A stretch of DNA of 10,578 bases from Aquincola sp. (lineage in GTDB: Bacteria > Pseudomonadota > Gammaproteobacteria > Burkholderiales > Burkholderiaceae_C): positions 1 through 10,578 of the forward strand of contig JAOUIM010000096.1 in the NCBI GenBank assembly GCA_029884035.1. Direction: 5' to 3'. Below, piece by piece: positions 1-6,955 of this stretch. The translations under genes and the position numbers were made by a program. The notes beneath the pieces were generated by a model. That model was not told where the DNA came from and did no database searches. It was given only the letters and a program-made list of their open reading frames with translations. The stretch's first letter is position 1; each line of letters starts with the position of its first letter.

Positions 1-2763
1 GCGGCCGCCGTTGTGGCCGGCCTGCCGGCCGCCTCGCGTCGCGGTGTGGCCTGGGTGGCCGGCGCGGCAGCGCTCGGCGCGACGGCGCTCGTGCTCGGCG
101 CCGCGGGCAGCATCTTCGCCGGCGAGGTGCTGCGCTGGTCGGTGCCCTGGCTGCCCGCGCTGGGCATCGACTTCGGCTTTCGGATGGACGGGCTCGCATG
201 GCTGTTTGCACTGCTGGTCGGCGGCATCGGCGCGCTCGTGGTTCTCTACGCCGCGTGGTACCTCGATCCGGCCGACCCGGCACGCCGCTTCTACGTCTTC
301 CTGCTGCTGTTCATGGGCGCCATGCTGGGGGTGGTGCTGGCCGACAACCTCGTGCTGCTGGTCGTGTTCTGGGAGCTGACCAGCCTGTCGTCGTTCCTGC
401 TGATCGGCTACTGGCACCGCCGCGACGATGCGCGAGAAGGTGCGCGCATGGCGCTGGCGGTCACCGGCGCAGGCGGCCTCGCGCTGCTCGCCGGCGTGCT
501 GCTCATCGGCCACATCGTCGGCAGCTTCAAGCTCGACGCGGTGCTGGCCGCGGGTGACGTGATCCGCGCCCACCCGTTGTACGAGACCGCGCTCGTGCTG
601 GTGCTGCTGGGCGCCTTCACGAAGAGCGCGCAGGTGCCCTTCCACTTCTGGCTGCCGCACGCGATGGCCGCGCCGACGCCGGTTTCGGCCTACCTGCACT
701 CGGCAACCATGGTCAAGGCCGGTGTGTTCCTGCTTGCGCGCCTGTACCCTGCGCTCGGCAGTTCCGACCCCTGGTTCTGGATCGTCTCGCTCGTCGGACT
801 GACGACCCTCGTGCTCGGCGCCTACATCGCGATCTTCCAGCACGATCTGAAGGGCCTGCTCGCGTACTCGACGATCAGCCACCTCGGCCTGATCACGCTG
901 CTGTTCGGCCTGGACGAGCCGCTCGCGGTGGTGGCCGGTGTGTTCCACATCATCAACCACGCCACGTTCAAGGCCGGCTTGTTCATGAGCGCGGGCATCA
1001 TCGACCACGAGACCGGCACACGCGACATGCGGCGCATCAACGGCCTGATGCGAGCGATGCCCTTCACCGCGACGCTGGGCATGGTGGCCGCCGCGGCGAT
1101 GGCGGGCGTGCCGCTGATGAACGGCTTCCTTTCCAAGGAGATGTTCTTCGCCGAAACGGTGTCCAAGGACACCCATGCGGCAATGCAGTGGGTGCTGCCG
1201 GTCGGCGCAACGCTCGCCGGCGTGCTGAGCGTGGCCTACTCGATCCGCTTCGTGCACGACGTGTTCTTCAACGGCGAGCCCGTCAACCTGCCCCGGCAGC
1301 CGCACGAGCCGCCGTTCTTCATGCGGTTGCCGGTGCTGCTGCTGGTGGCACTGTGCGTGCTGGTGGGCCTGGCCCCCGTGCTCGTGGTCGGCCCCACGCT
1401 CGCGGTCGCGGCGCAGGCCGCGCTGTACGGTGCGCCCGGTGCGCCGCTGCCCGAGTACAAGCTGGTGCTCTGGCACGGGTTGAACCTGCCGTTCGTGATG
1501 AGCCTGGTGGCGGTGCTGGGCGGCACCGCGCTGTACTTCGGCCTGCAGCGATTCATCAACCTGCACCACGTGGTGCACCTGCCGATGGGGCTGAAGCGCG
1601 GTGGGCGAGACGCCTTCCGTGCGCTCACCGACGCGAGCGTGACCGCGGCGGGCGCGCTCACCGCTGTGCTGCAGAGCGGCAGCCTGCAGCGCTACCTGGC
1701 GCTGCTGGTCGTGATGGCGCTGGCCGCCGGCTTCTGGCCGTTCCTGCGCGCCGACGCAACGCCCGCAGCCGCAGCCGCGCTCCACGTCGAGGGCCTCAGC
1801 GCAGTCGCCGCAGCGATCGCGGCGATCGGCATCGCCGCCGCCTTCGGCGTCGTTGTGATGCATCGCCGCCGCTTGGCCGCGTTGCTGATGCTGGCCATGG
1901 CCGGGCTCGTCGTCTGCCTGGCCTTCGTGCACCTGTCCGCGCCGGATCTCGCGCTGACGCAGCTGCTCGTCGAGATGGTGACGACGATCGTGATGATGCT
2001 GGCGTTGGCCTGGCTGCCGGTCGAAGGCCCGCGTGAGCCCTCGCGCCTGAAGCGCTGGCGCGACGGAGTGATCGCCGTGGCCGCGGGCCTCGGCACCGCG
2101 ACGCTGGTGTGGCTCGTACTCGGCCGGCCGTTCGATTCGATCTCGCCGTACTTCCTGTCGCACGCACTGCCGGAGGGCGGCGGCGCGAACGTCGTCAACG
2201 TCATCATCGTCGACTTCCGCAGCTTCGATACGCTGGGCGAGATCACCGTGATGGGCATCGCCGCGATCATCATCCACGCGATGCTGTCGCGGTTTGCACC
2301 GCGCGAGGGGCTCGGCGCCGCCCTGCAGCCTGGATCGCCACCGCTGATGCTGCAGCTGGTGTCGCGCAGCCTCCTGCCCTTCGTGCTGCTCATCTCGGTA
2401 TACATGTTCCTGCGCGGCCACAACCTGCCCGGCGGCGGCTTCATTGCCGGCCTGGTGCTGGCGCTCGGCCTGACGCTTCAATACGTCGCGCACGGGCTGC
2501 ATTGGGTCGATACGCGCTCGCGCATCGACCCTGCGGCCTGGATCGGCTGGGGCCTGCTGGTGGCCGCCACGACAGGTGGCGCGGCGTGGTGGTTCGGCGC
2601 GCCGTTCCTGACCAGCACCTACGACTACCCGTGGCTGCCCGGCGTCGGGGGGGTGCCGCTGGCCAGCGCGGCCATGTTCGACCTCGGCGTCTACCTCGTG
2701 GTCGCCGGTGCAACGATGGTGATGCTGCTCGCGATCGCGCGCATCGGGCGGGGCCCTCGATGA
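1..2763 (+). CDS. mrpA: Mrp antiporter subunit A fused to subunit B (5'-partial)
   Basis: Large membrane subunit of a Mrp (Sha/Mnh/Pha) Na+/H+ antiporter. The frame is open to the window edge with no stop, so the true start lies upstream; a GTG at 13 is available but would remove part of the first helix. Counting from 13, Glu121 (in WELTS), Lys204, His211 and Lys280 sit exactly 19 residues before Glu140, Lys223, His230 and Lys299, which I recall as functionally important in Bacillus pseudofirmus MrpA. This suggests only about 15 residues are missing. Order: NuoL/ND5-like proton-channel domain (about 50-450), linker helices, MrpA C-terminal MbhD/MbhE-like region (about 600-760, with conserved His640, Asp645 and Glu654), then an MnhB domain from about 775 carrying RGHNxPGGGF at 801-810. 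The A-B fusion marks the six-gene 'group 2' Mrp layout. The stop overlaps mrpC by 4 bases. Confidence 0.96.
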   Translation, partial: AAAVVAGLPAASRRGVAWVAGAAALGATALVLGAAGSIFAGEVLRWSVPWLPALGIDFGFRMDGLAWLFALLVGGIGALVVLYAAWYLDPADPARRFYVFLLLFMGAMLGVVLADNLVLLVVFWELTSLSSFLLIGYWHRRDDAREGARMALAVTGAGGLALLAGVLLIGHIVGSFKLDAVLAAGDVIRAHPLYETALVLVLLGAFTKSAQVPFHFWLPHAMAAPTPVSAYLHSATMVKAGVFLLARLYPALGSSDPWFWIVSLVGLTTLVLGAYIAIFQHDLKGLLAYSTISHLGLITLLFGLDEPLAVVAGVFHIINHATFKAGLFMSAGIIDHETGTRDMRRINGLMRAMPFTATLGMVAAAAMAGVPLMNGFLSKEMFFAETVSKDTHAAMQWVLPVGATLAGVLSVAYSIRFVHDVFFNGEPVNLPRQPHEPPFFMRLPVLLLVALCVLVGLAPVLVVGPTLAVAAQAALYGAPGAPLPEYKLVLWHGLNLPFVMSLVAVLGGTALYFGLQRFINLHHVVHLPMGLKRGGRDAFRALTDASVTAAGALTAVLQSGSLQRYLALLVVMALAAGFWPFLRADATPAAAAALHVEGLSAVAAAIAAIGIAAAFGVVVMHRRRLAALLMLAMAGLVVCLAFVHLSAPDLALTQLLVEMVTTIVMMLALAWLPVEGPREPSRLKRWRDGVIAVAAGLGTATLVWLVLGRPFDSISPYFLSHALPEGGGANVVNVIIVDFRSFDTLGEITVMGIAAIIIHAMLSRFAPREGLGAALQPGSPPLMLQLVSRSLLPFVLLISVYMFLRGHNLPGGGFIAGLVLALGLTLQYVAHGLHWVDTRSRIDPAAWIGWGLLVAATTGGAAWWFGAPFLTSTYDYPWLPGVGGVPLASAAMFDLGVYLVVAGATMVMLLAIARIGRGPR

Positions 2764-3116
2764 ACCTGCTGCTGGCCATCGGCATCGGCACCTTCACCGG
2801 GTGCGGCGTCTGGCTGCTCCTGCGCGCGCGGACCTTCGACGCGGTGCTCGGACTGACGCTGCTGTCGTACGCCGTCAATCTGTTCATCTTCGTCATGGGG
2901 CGCTGGAAGACCGGCGTGCCGCCGATCGTCAATTCGGACCGGCTCGCCACGCTGGCCGACACGACCGACCCGCTGCCGCAGGCGCTGGTGCTGACCGCCA
3001 TCGTCATCAGCTTCGCGATGACCGCGCTGCTGCTCGCGCTGGCGCTGCGCACGAATGCAGCCACCGCCAGCGACCATGTCGATGGCGGCGAGCCCGAGGG
3101 CGAGGCGCCGCGATGA
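2760..3116 (+). CDS. mrpC: Mrp antiporter subunit C
   Basis: A 118-residue NuoK/ND4L-like subunit of the Mrp cation/proton antiporter, of normal length for the family. Three hydrophobic helices are visible at about residues 3-21, 28-46 and 73-97. The family signatures are LLSYAVNLFIF (34-44) in helix 2 and DPLPQALVLTAIVI (70-83) leading into helix 3. The ATG shares four bases (ATGA) with the stop of the preceding AB subunit, so the start is well fixed by coupling even though no strong Shine-Dalgarno is visible. The tail after about residue 98 is hydrophilic and acidic. In the complex this subunit is expected to sit between the A and D channel subunits, by analogy with complex I. The assignment is secure. 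Confidence 0.96.
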   Translation: MNLLLAIGIGTFTGCGVWLLLRARTFDAVLGLTLLSYAVNLFIFVMGRWKTGVPPIVNSDRLATLADTTDPLPQALVLTAIVISFAMTALLLALALRTNAATASDHVDGGEPEGEAPR

Positions 3117-4699
3117 ACCACCTGATCGTCGCCCCCGTCGCGCTGCCGCTGGTCGCCGGTGCACTGTGTGCGCTGCTGGGCGGGCGCCGGCCGCGGCTCG
3201 CGGCGGCCCTCTCGCTCGGCGCGACGCTCGGTCTCGTCGCCATCGCTGTGGCGCTGGCCTTGCATGCCAACGGCGGCACGGTACAGGCCTATCTGCTCGG
3301 CAACTGGGCCGCGCCATTCGGCATCTCACTGGCGCTGGACCGCCTGGCGGCGCTGATGCTCGTGCTGACCGCGCTCGTGGCGCTCGTCAGCCTGCTCTAC
3401 GCGCTCGGTGGGGACCATGCGCGCGGCGCGCATTTCCATTCCCTCTTCCAGTTCCAGCTGATGGGGCTGTGCGGCGCCTTCCTCACCGCCGACCTGTTCA
3501 ACCTGTTCGTATTCTTCGAGGTGCTGCTGTCGGCCAGCTATGGCCTGCTGTTGCACGGCGACGGCGCCGGCCAGCGCGAACGGTTCAAGGCCACGGTGCA
3601 TTACGTGATCTTCAACCTCGCCGGCTCGGCCTTGTTCCTGATTGCGGTCAGCTTGTTGTACGGCCTCACGGGCACGCTGAACATGGCCGACCTCGCGATC
3701 CGGCTGGCGGACCTCCCGCCCGACAGCGCCGCGCTCGCGCAGGCCGCGGCGTTGATGCTGCTCGTGGTGTTTGCGGTCAAGGCAGCACTGCTGCCGCTGT
3801 ATTTCTGGCTGCCCGATGCGTATGCGAGCGCGACGGCGCCGGTCGCGGCGCTGTTCGCGATCATGACCAAGGTCGGGGTGTATGCGATCGCTCGCACCAC
3901 CACACTGCTGTTTCGCGATGGCACCGACGGCCTGGCCAGCGCGGCGTCGCTCGTGTTCGCGCCGATGCTGCCGGTGCTGGCGCTGGCCACGCTGGTGCTC
4001 GCCGCGATCGGTGTGCTCGCGGCCACGCGCCTGCGCGGATTGATCGCCTACCTCGTCGTCGCATCGGCCGGCACGCTGCTGCTGTGCCTGGGCCTGGCCA
4101 CGCGCGACAGCGTGGCGGCCGGGCTGTTCTACCTCGTCAACAGCACGCTGGTCGCGGCGGCCTGGTTCCTGATCGCCGACCGCGTGGCCCGCGCGCGCAG
4201 CAGTGGCGACGAGTTGCTGCAACCGACCGCGCTGGCACGCGGCACCTGGGCGCCGCTCGGCGTCGCGTTCTTCATCGCCGCGGTTGCCGTCGCCGGCATG
4301 CCGCCGCTGGCCGGTTTCTTCGGCAAGGCACTGCTGCTGCAAGCCGCCGGCCACACCGCATGGGCGGGCTGGACCGTGGCGCTGGTGCTCGGCTCGAGCC
4401 TGGCGATCGTGGTCGCGCTGGCGCGCGCCGGCAGCAGCATCTTCTGGAAGCCGGTGGCGGACTCGGGATCGACGGCGGCACCGCGGCACCACGCCATGCA
4501 CACCGCCGCCGTCGTGGTCGGGCTCGCGCTCGTGGCGTCTGCCTCGGTGTTCGCGCGGCCCTTGTCCGCGTTCACCGATGCCGCGGCGTCGCAGTTGTTC
4601 GACCGCCGCGCCTACATCGGCGCCGTGCTGGGTGCAGACCCCGTGCCGCCCGCCTACGATGTGCGGCGCGAGATGCGTGATCGTGGGGAGGCGAAGTGA
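3113..4699 (+). CDS. mrpD: Mrp antiporter subunit D
   Basis: A 528-residue membrane protein of the NuoM/NuoN (Oxidored_q1) family and the second proton-channel-like subunit of the Mrp complex. It is almost wholly hydrophobic, with about 14 helices. Glu136 in the FFEVLLSASYG stretch matches Glu137 of Bacillus MrpD, essential for antiport. Lys223 in VKAALLPLYFWLPDAY and Lys253 in MTKVGVY are the conserved channel lysines. Where MrpA has a lysine in its later helix (Lys320 in HATFKAG), this protein has NSTLVAAAWF (343-352) with no charge. The ATG overlaps the mrpC stop by 4 bases, and a GAGG at 3102-3105 gives a fair ribosome site. The order after mrpC and before mrpE is canonical. MrpD rather than a stray complex I subunit is certain from context. 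Confidence 0.96.
   Translation: MNHLIVAPVALPLVAGALCALLGGRRPRLAAALSLGATLGLVAIAVALALHANGGTVQAYLLGNWAAPFGISLALDRLAALMLVLTALVALVSLLYALGGDHARGAHFHSLFQFQLMGLCGAFLTADLFNLFVFFEVLLSASYGLLLHGDGAGQRERFKATVHYVIFNLAGSALFLIAVSLLYGLTGTLNMADLAIRLADLPPDSAALAQAAALMLLVVFAVKAALLPLYFWLPDAYASATAPVAALFAIMTKVGVYAIARTTTLLFRDGTDGLASAASLVFAPMLPVLALATLVLAAIGVLAATRLRGLIAYLVVASAGTLLLCLGLATRDSVAAGLFYLVNSTLVAAAWFLIADRVARARSSGDELLQPTALARGTWAPLGVAFFIAAVAVAGMPPLAGFFGKALLLQAAGHTAWAGWTVALVLGSSLAIVVALARAGSSIFWKPVADSGSTAAPRHHAMHTAAVVVGLALVASASVFARPLSAFTDAAASQLFDRRAYIGAVLGADPVPPAYDVRREMRDRGEAK
4685..4691 (+). promoter_or_regulatory. Ribosome binding site of mrpE
   Basis: GGGGAGG lies inside the last codons of mrpD. It is 7 bases from ATG 4699 and only 4 from GTG 4696, which favours the ATG. 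It is the clearest internal ribosome site of the operon. Confidence 0.7.
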
Positions 4700-5205
4700 T
4701 GCGCACGCTGTTCCCCGCCCCGTTGCTGTCGCTGGCCCTGTTCGTCGCGTGGCTGATGCTCAACGAGTCGGCCTCGGTGGGGCATCTGCTGCTGGGTGCC
4801 GGGTTCGGCGTCGCACTGCCGTGGTTCACGAGGGGCATGCGGGAGGAGGTGCCGCACGTGCGGCGCGCCGGCACCGCGCTCGCGCTCGCGGCCGTGGTCC
4901 TGGCCGACATCGTGAGGTCCAACGTCACGGTGGCCCGGTTGATCCTCGGCAGCGAGCACCACATCACGCCGCGCTTCGTCTGGGTGCCGCTGGCGATCCG
5001 CGATCCCCACGGCATCGTCGCGCTGGCCACGATCGTGACGATGACACCGGGCACCCTGTCGGCCGACATCACGGACGACCGCCGCCACCTGCTCGTGCAC
5101 GCGTTCGACGTCGACGACGAAGCCGCGCATGCGGCGCTGGTCGACGACATCAAGGCGCGCTACGAAGCACCACTGATCCGCATCTTCGAAGGCAACCGCG
5201 CATGA
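4699..5205 (+). CDS. mrpE: Mrp antiporter subunit E
   Basis: A 168-residue MNHE-family subunit. The first half is hydrophobic (helices at about 7-22, 28-42 and 58-75). The second half is a soluble domain containing the family hallmark TMTPGTLSADI at about 114-124, which includes the conserved threonine and proline of Mrp E subunits. MrpE is needed for full complex assembly and activity in the systems studied. I start it at ATG 4699, which overlaps the mrpD stop by one base (TGATG) and lies 7 bases after a strong GGGGAGG. A GTG one codon earlier (4696) is possible but only 4 bases from that site. The stop overlaps mrpF by 4 bases. Confidence 0.95.
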   Translation: MRTLFPAPLLSLALFVAWLMLNESASVGHLLLGAGFGVALPWFTRGMREEVPHVRRAGTALALAAVVLADIVRSNVTVARLILGSEHHITPRFVWVPLAIRDPHGIVALATIVTMTPGTLSADITDDRRHLLVHAFDVDDEAAHAALVDDIKARYEAPLIRIFEGNRA

Positions 5206-5477
5206 CCGTCCTGCCCGTCATCCTGCCCGTCGTCGTCGGCGTGCTTGCCTTCGCGCTGGCGCTTGCGGCATGGCGCCTTTTCCGAGGGCCGTCCGCACCC
5301 GACCGCGTGCTCGCGCTCGACACGCTGTACATCACCGCGCTGGCGCTGCTGGTGGCGCTGGGCATCTGGTTCGACACGACGCTGTACTTCGAGGTGGCGC
5401 TGCTGATCGGGCTGCTCGGCTTCGTCGGCACCGTCGTCGTCGCCACCTACCTGCTGCGCGGAAGGATCGTGCCGTGA
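5202..5477 (+). CDS. mrpF: Mrp antiporter subunit F
   Basis: A small 91-residue MrpF/PhaF-family membrane protein with three helices at about 5-27, 38-56 and 62-85. The first loop carries RGPSAPDRVLALD (28-40). Asp34 corresponds to the conserved acidic residue (Asp32 in Bacillus) reported to be important for antiport, and Asp40 is also typical. The ATG overlaps the mrpE stop by 4 bases, with GAAGG at 5188-5192 as the likely ribosome site, and the 3' end overlaps mrpG by 4 bases. Length and motif are ordinary for the family. A link of MrpF to bile-salt (cholate) efflux has been described in Bacillus; nothing here tests that. Confidence 0.95.
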   Translation: MTVLPVILPVVVGVLAFALALAAWRLFRGPSAPDRVLALDTLYITALALLVALGIWFDTTLYFEVALLIGLLGFVGTVVVATYLLRGRIVP

Positions 5478-5803
5478 CCGGCCAGGTTCCCCTGTGGGCT
5501 GATGTGCTGATCTCGGCGCTGGCGCTGTCCGGCGCCGCATTCACGCTGATCGGCGCGTGGGGGCTGGCCAAGCTCGGTGACTTCGGCAAGCGCCTGCACG
5601 GCCCGACCAAGGCATCAACGCTGGGCGTGGGCTGCGTGCTGATCGCCTCGATGCTGTGGTTCGCGCTGGCCGGCACGCCGAGCCTGCACGAGCTGCTGAT
5701 CACCGTCTTCCTGTTCTTCACGGCGCCGCTGTCGGCACACCTGCTCATCAAGGCGGCGATGAAGCTCGACACGACGCTGCGTCCGCCGCCGCCGCCGCGC
5801 TGA
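5474..5803 (+). CDS. mrpG: Mrp antiporter subunit G
   Basis: A 109-residue MnhG/PhaG-family subunit, the last gene of the operon. It has three helices (about 8-30, 48-66 and 73-95). GPTKASTLG (43-51) after the first helix and TAPLSAHLL (83-91) in the last are the family signatures; Pro85 corresponds to the conserved proline (Pro81 in Bacillus). The start is a GTG overlapping the mrpF stop by 4 bases (GTGA), supported by GGAAGGA at 5460-5466, 7 bases upstream. The protein ends in five consecutive prolines, all encoded by CCG, then Arg and the stop. That is unusual and may slow ribosomes unless relieved by EF-P. The next gene on this strand begins 141 bases later, so the Mrp operon probably ends here. 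Confidence 0.95.
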   Translation: MTGQVPLWADVLISALALSGAAFTLIGAWGLAKLGDFGKRLHGPTKASTLGVGCVLIASMLWFALAGTPSLHELLITVFLFFTAPLSAHLLIKAAMKLDTTLRPPPPPR

Positions 5804-5831
5804 CGGTACGGCGCTTTTCCGATCAGAGCAT

Positions 5832-5859
5832 GCGCTGCACGTGCGGCCGCACGCGGCGC
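5832..5859. repeat. Palindrome / hairpin between mrpG and the propeller gene
   Basis: The core at 5840-5853 reads CGTGCGGCCGCACG, identical to its own reverse complement. Outside it, GCGC at 5832-5835 can pair with GCGC at 5856-5859 across an asymmetric bulge. It is 29 bases downstream of the mrpG stop. As RNA it could form a stable stem protecting or attenuating the Mrp transcript. As DNA it could be a symmetric protein-binding site. The absence of a T-run argues against a classical terminator. Confidence 0.45.
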
Positions 5860-5909
5860 GAGGCGTGGTGGCGCCTATTCAGGGTGCGTGCAGCATCGAC
5901 CACGCGCAC

Positions 5910-5928
5910 AATCGATCTCAGGTCGATT
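5910..5928. promoter_or_regulatory. Short dyad just upstream of the propeller gene ribosome site
   Basis: AATCGA (5910-5915) and TCGATT (5923-5928) are perfect inverted copies separated by 7 bases. The dyad ends 3 bases before the ribosome site of the next gene and is AT-richer than its surroundings, so it could be an operator or a small leader hairpin. A 6-base arm can also occur by chance. Confidence 0.25.
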
Positions 5929-5931
5929 CAC

Positions 5932-5937
5932 AGGAGA
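5932..5937 (+). promoter_or_regulatory. Ribosome binding site of the propeller gene
   Basis: AGGAGA, 7 bases before ATG 5945. It fixes the start there rather than at in-frame upstream start codons (for example the GTG at 5888), and this choice puts a twin-arginine signal at the very N terminus. Confidence 0.8.
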
Positions 5938-5944
5938 CTGCACG

Positions 5945-6955
5945 ATGGGCATGACGGCCACCCGCCGTGGCGCGCTCGCGCTGCTGGGCGCGGGCGCCTT
6001 GGGTGTGGCAGCACCACGCCCGCACGCGCAGCCCGCGCCTGCAGCACGCCAGCAATCGTGGCCACTCACCACACCGTCGCCGACCGGCATCCACGATGTC
6101 GCGCCGGCGCCCGACGGCGGCGTGTGGTTCAGCGCACAGCGCAGCGGGCACCTCGGCTGGTTCGATCCGAAGAGCGGGCGCACCGAGCTGATCGCGCTGG
6201 GCCGCGGGTCGTCGCCCCACGGCGTGATCCAGGGGCCCGACCGCGCGGCCTGGCTGACCGACGGCGGGCTCAACGCAATCGTGCGCGTGGGCTGGCCCGA
6301 CCGCAGCGTGCGTGCCTTCGCACTGCCCGCGTCGAGCGCCTATGCGAACCTGAACACGGCCGCCTTCGACGCCGACGGCGACCTGTGGTTTACCGGCCAG
6401 AGCGGCGTGGTCGGCAAGCTGGTGGTCAAGACCGGCCAGGTCAGCGTGAAGGAGGCGCCCAAGGGCCGCGGGCCGTACGGCATCTGTGCCACACCGGCAG
6501 GCGAGGTATGGTGGTGTTCGCTTGCCGGCTCGTTCATCGCGCGCATCGACCGCCGCACCGGCGAGTCGCAGGTGGTCGAGCCGCCGACGAAGAACCAGGG
6601 CGCGCGCCGCGTCTGGAGCGACAGCCACGGCCGCATCTGGGTCAGCGAGTGGAACGCGGGCCAGCTGTCGGTACACGACCCGGCGGCCAAGACACCCGTG
6701 CAGGCCTGGCGCAGCTGGAAGCTGCCCGGCGACAGCCCGCGCTGCTACGCCGTCTATGTCGACGAGCGCGACATCGTCTGGGCCAGCGACTTCGGCGGCA
6801 ATGCTGTCTGGCGGTTCGATGCGGCCAGCGAGAAGTTCGAGCGCTTCGGCTTTGCGCGCGAGGCGGTAGGCATCCGCCAGATCCTCGGCCGGCCCGGCGA
6901 GGTGTGGTTGCCCGAAAGCGGCACCGAGCACATCTCGGTGATCCGCAAGGGGTGA
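5945..6955 (+). CDS. Tat-exported Vgb-like beta-propeller protein
   Basis: A 336-residue protein of the streptogramin lyase (Vgb) / NHL-like superfamily. The N terminus has Arg7-Arg8 after a threonine, then a hydrophobic Ala/Leu/Gly stretch (9-23) and a Pro/Ala-rich segment: a probable Tat signal with cleavage near 28-34. The rest contains propeller repeats of about 40-45 residues with a Gly-x-(V/L/I)-W core, for example at 59-62, 145-149, 186-190, 229-233 and 276-280. Vgb antibiotic lyases need a late-blade PHA/EPHG histidine set (His228, Glu268 and His270 in the staphylococcal enzyme). Here the only PHG is early (91-93), the late blade reads DSPRCYA (263-269), and the blade before it lacks the histidine. 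Genuine streptogramin lyase activity is therefore doubtful. The stop overlaps the lipoprotein gene by one base. Substrate or ligand is unknown; a periplasmic sensor, binding protein or other lyase are options. Confidence 0.85.
   Translation: MGMTATRRGALALLGAGALGVAAPRPHAQPAPAARQQSWPLTTPSPTGIHDVAPAPDGGVWFSAQRSGHLGWFDPKSGRTELIALGRGSSPHGVIQGPDRAAWLTDGGLNAIVRVGWPDRSVRAFALPASSAYANLNTAAFDADGDLWFTGQSGVVGKLVVKTGQVSVKEAPKGRGPYGICATPAGEVWWCSLAGSFIARIDRRTGESQVVEPPTKNQGARRVWSDSHGRIWVSEWNAGQLSVHDPAAKTPVQAWRSWKLPGDSPRCYAVYVDERDIVWASDFGGNAVWRFDAASEKFERFGFAREAVGIRQILGRPGEVWLPESGTEHISVIRKG

Larger units (their letters stand above)
5804..5944 (+). promoter_or_regulatory. Intergenic region after the Mrp operon, likely leader of the propeller gene
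   Basis: A 141-base gap between mrpG and the beta-propeller gene. It contains a 14-base perfect palindrome with an outer GCGC arm pair, a short dyad AATCGA...TCGATT, and the ribosome site of the next gene. No convincing sigma70 -35/-10 pair can be read, and no T-run follows the palindrome, so neither a promoter nor an intrinsic terminator is established. A promoter for the next two genes is nevertheless expected here because the spacing breaks the overlapping pattern of the Mrp genes. Confidence 0.35.

Noticed and set aside
13..15. GTG at 13 as the true start of the MrpA subunit
   Set aside because: The frame is open upstream to the edge, and matching to the known numbering of catalytic residues leaves about 15 residues missing, so the gene is cut by the window.
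3326..4501. 391-codon open frame antisense to mrpD
   Set aside because: Its Gln/Arg/Glu/His-rich translation is the usual mirror of a hydrophobic gene and has no recognisable domain; mrpD on the other strand is certain.
5888..5944. Longer N terminus for the propeller protein from an upstream GTG
   Set aside because: The strong AGGAGA at 5932-5937 lies inside this extension, 7 bases from ATG 5945, and only the shorter form places the twin-arginine signal at the N terminus.
5945..6955. Streptogramin (virginiamycin B) resistance gene
   Set aside because: The fold family fits but the catalytic His/Glu/His set of true lyases is not found, and the protein has an apparent export signal.
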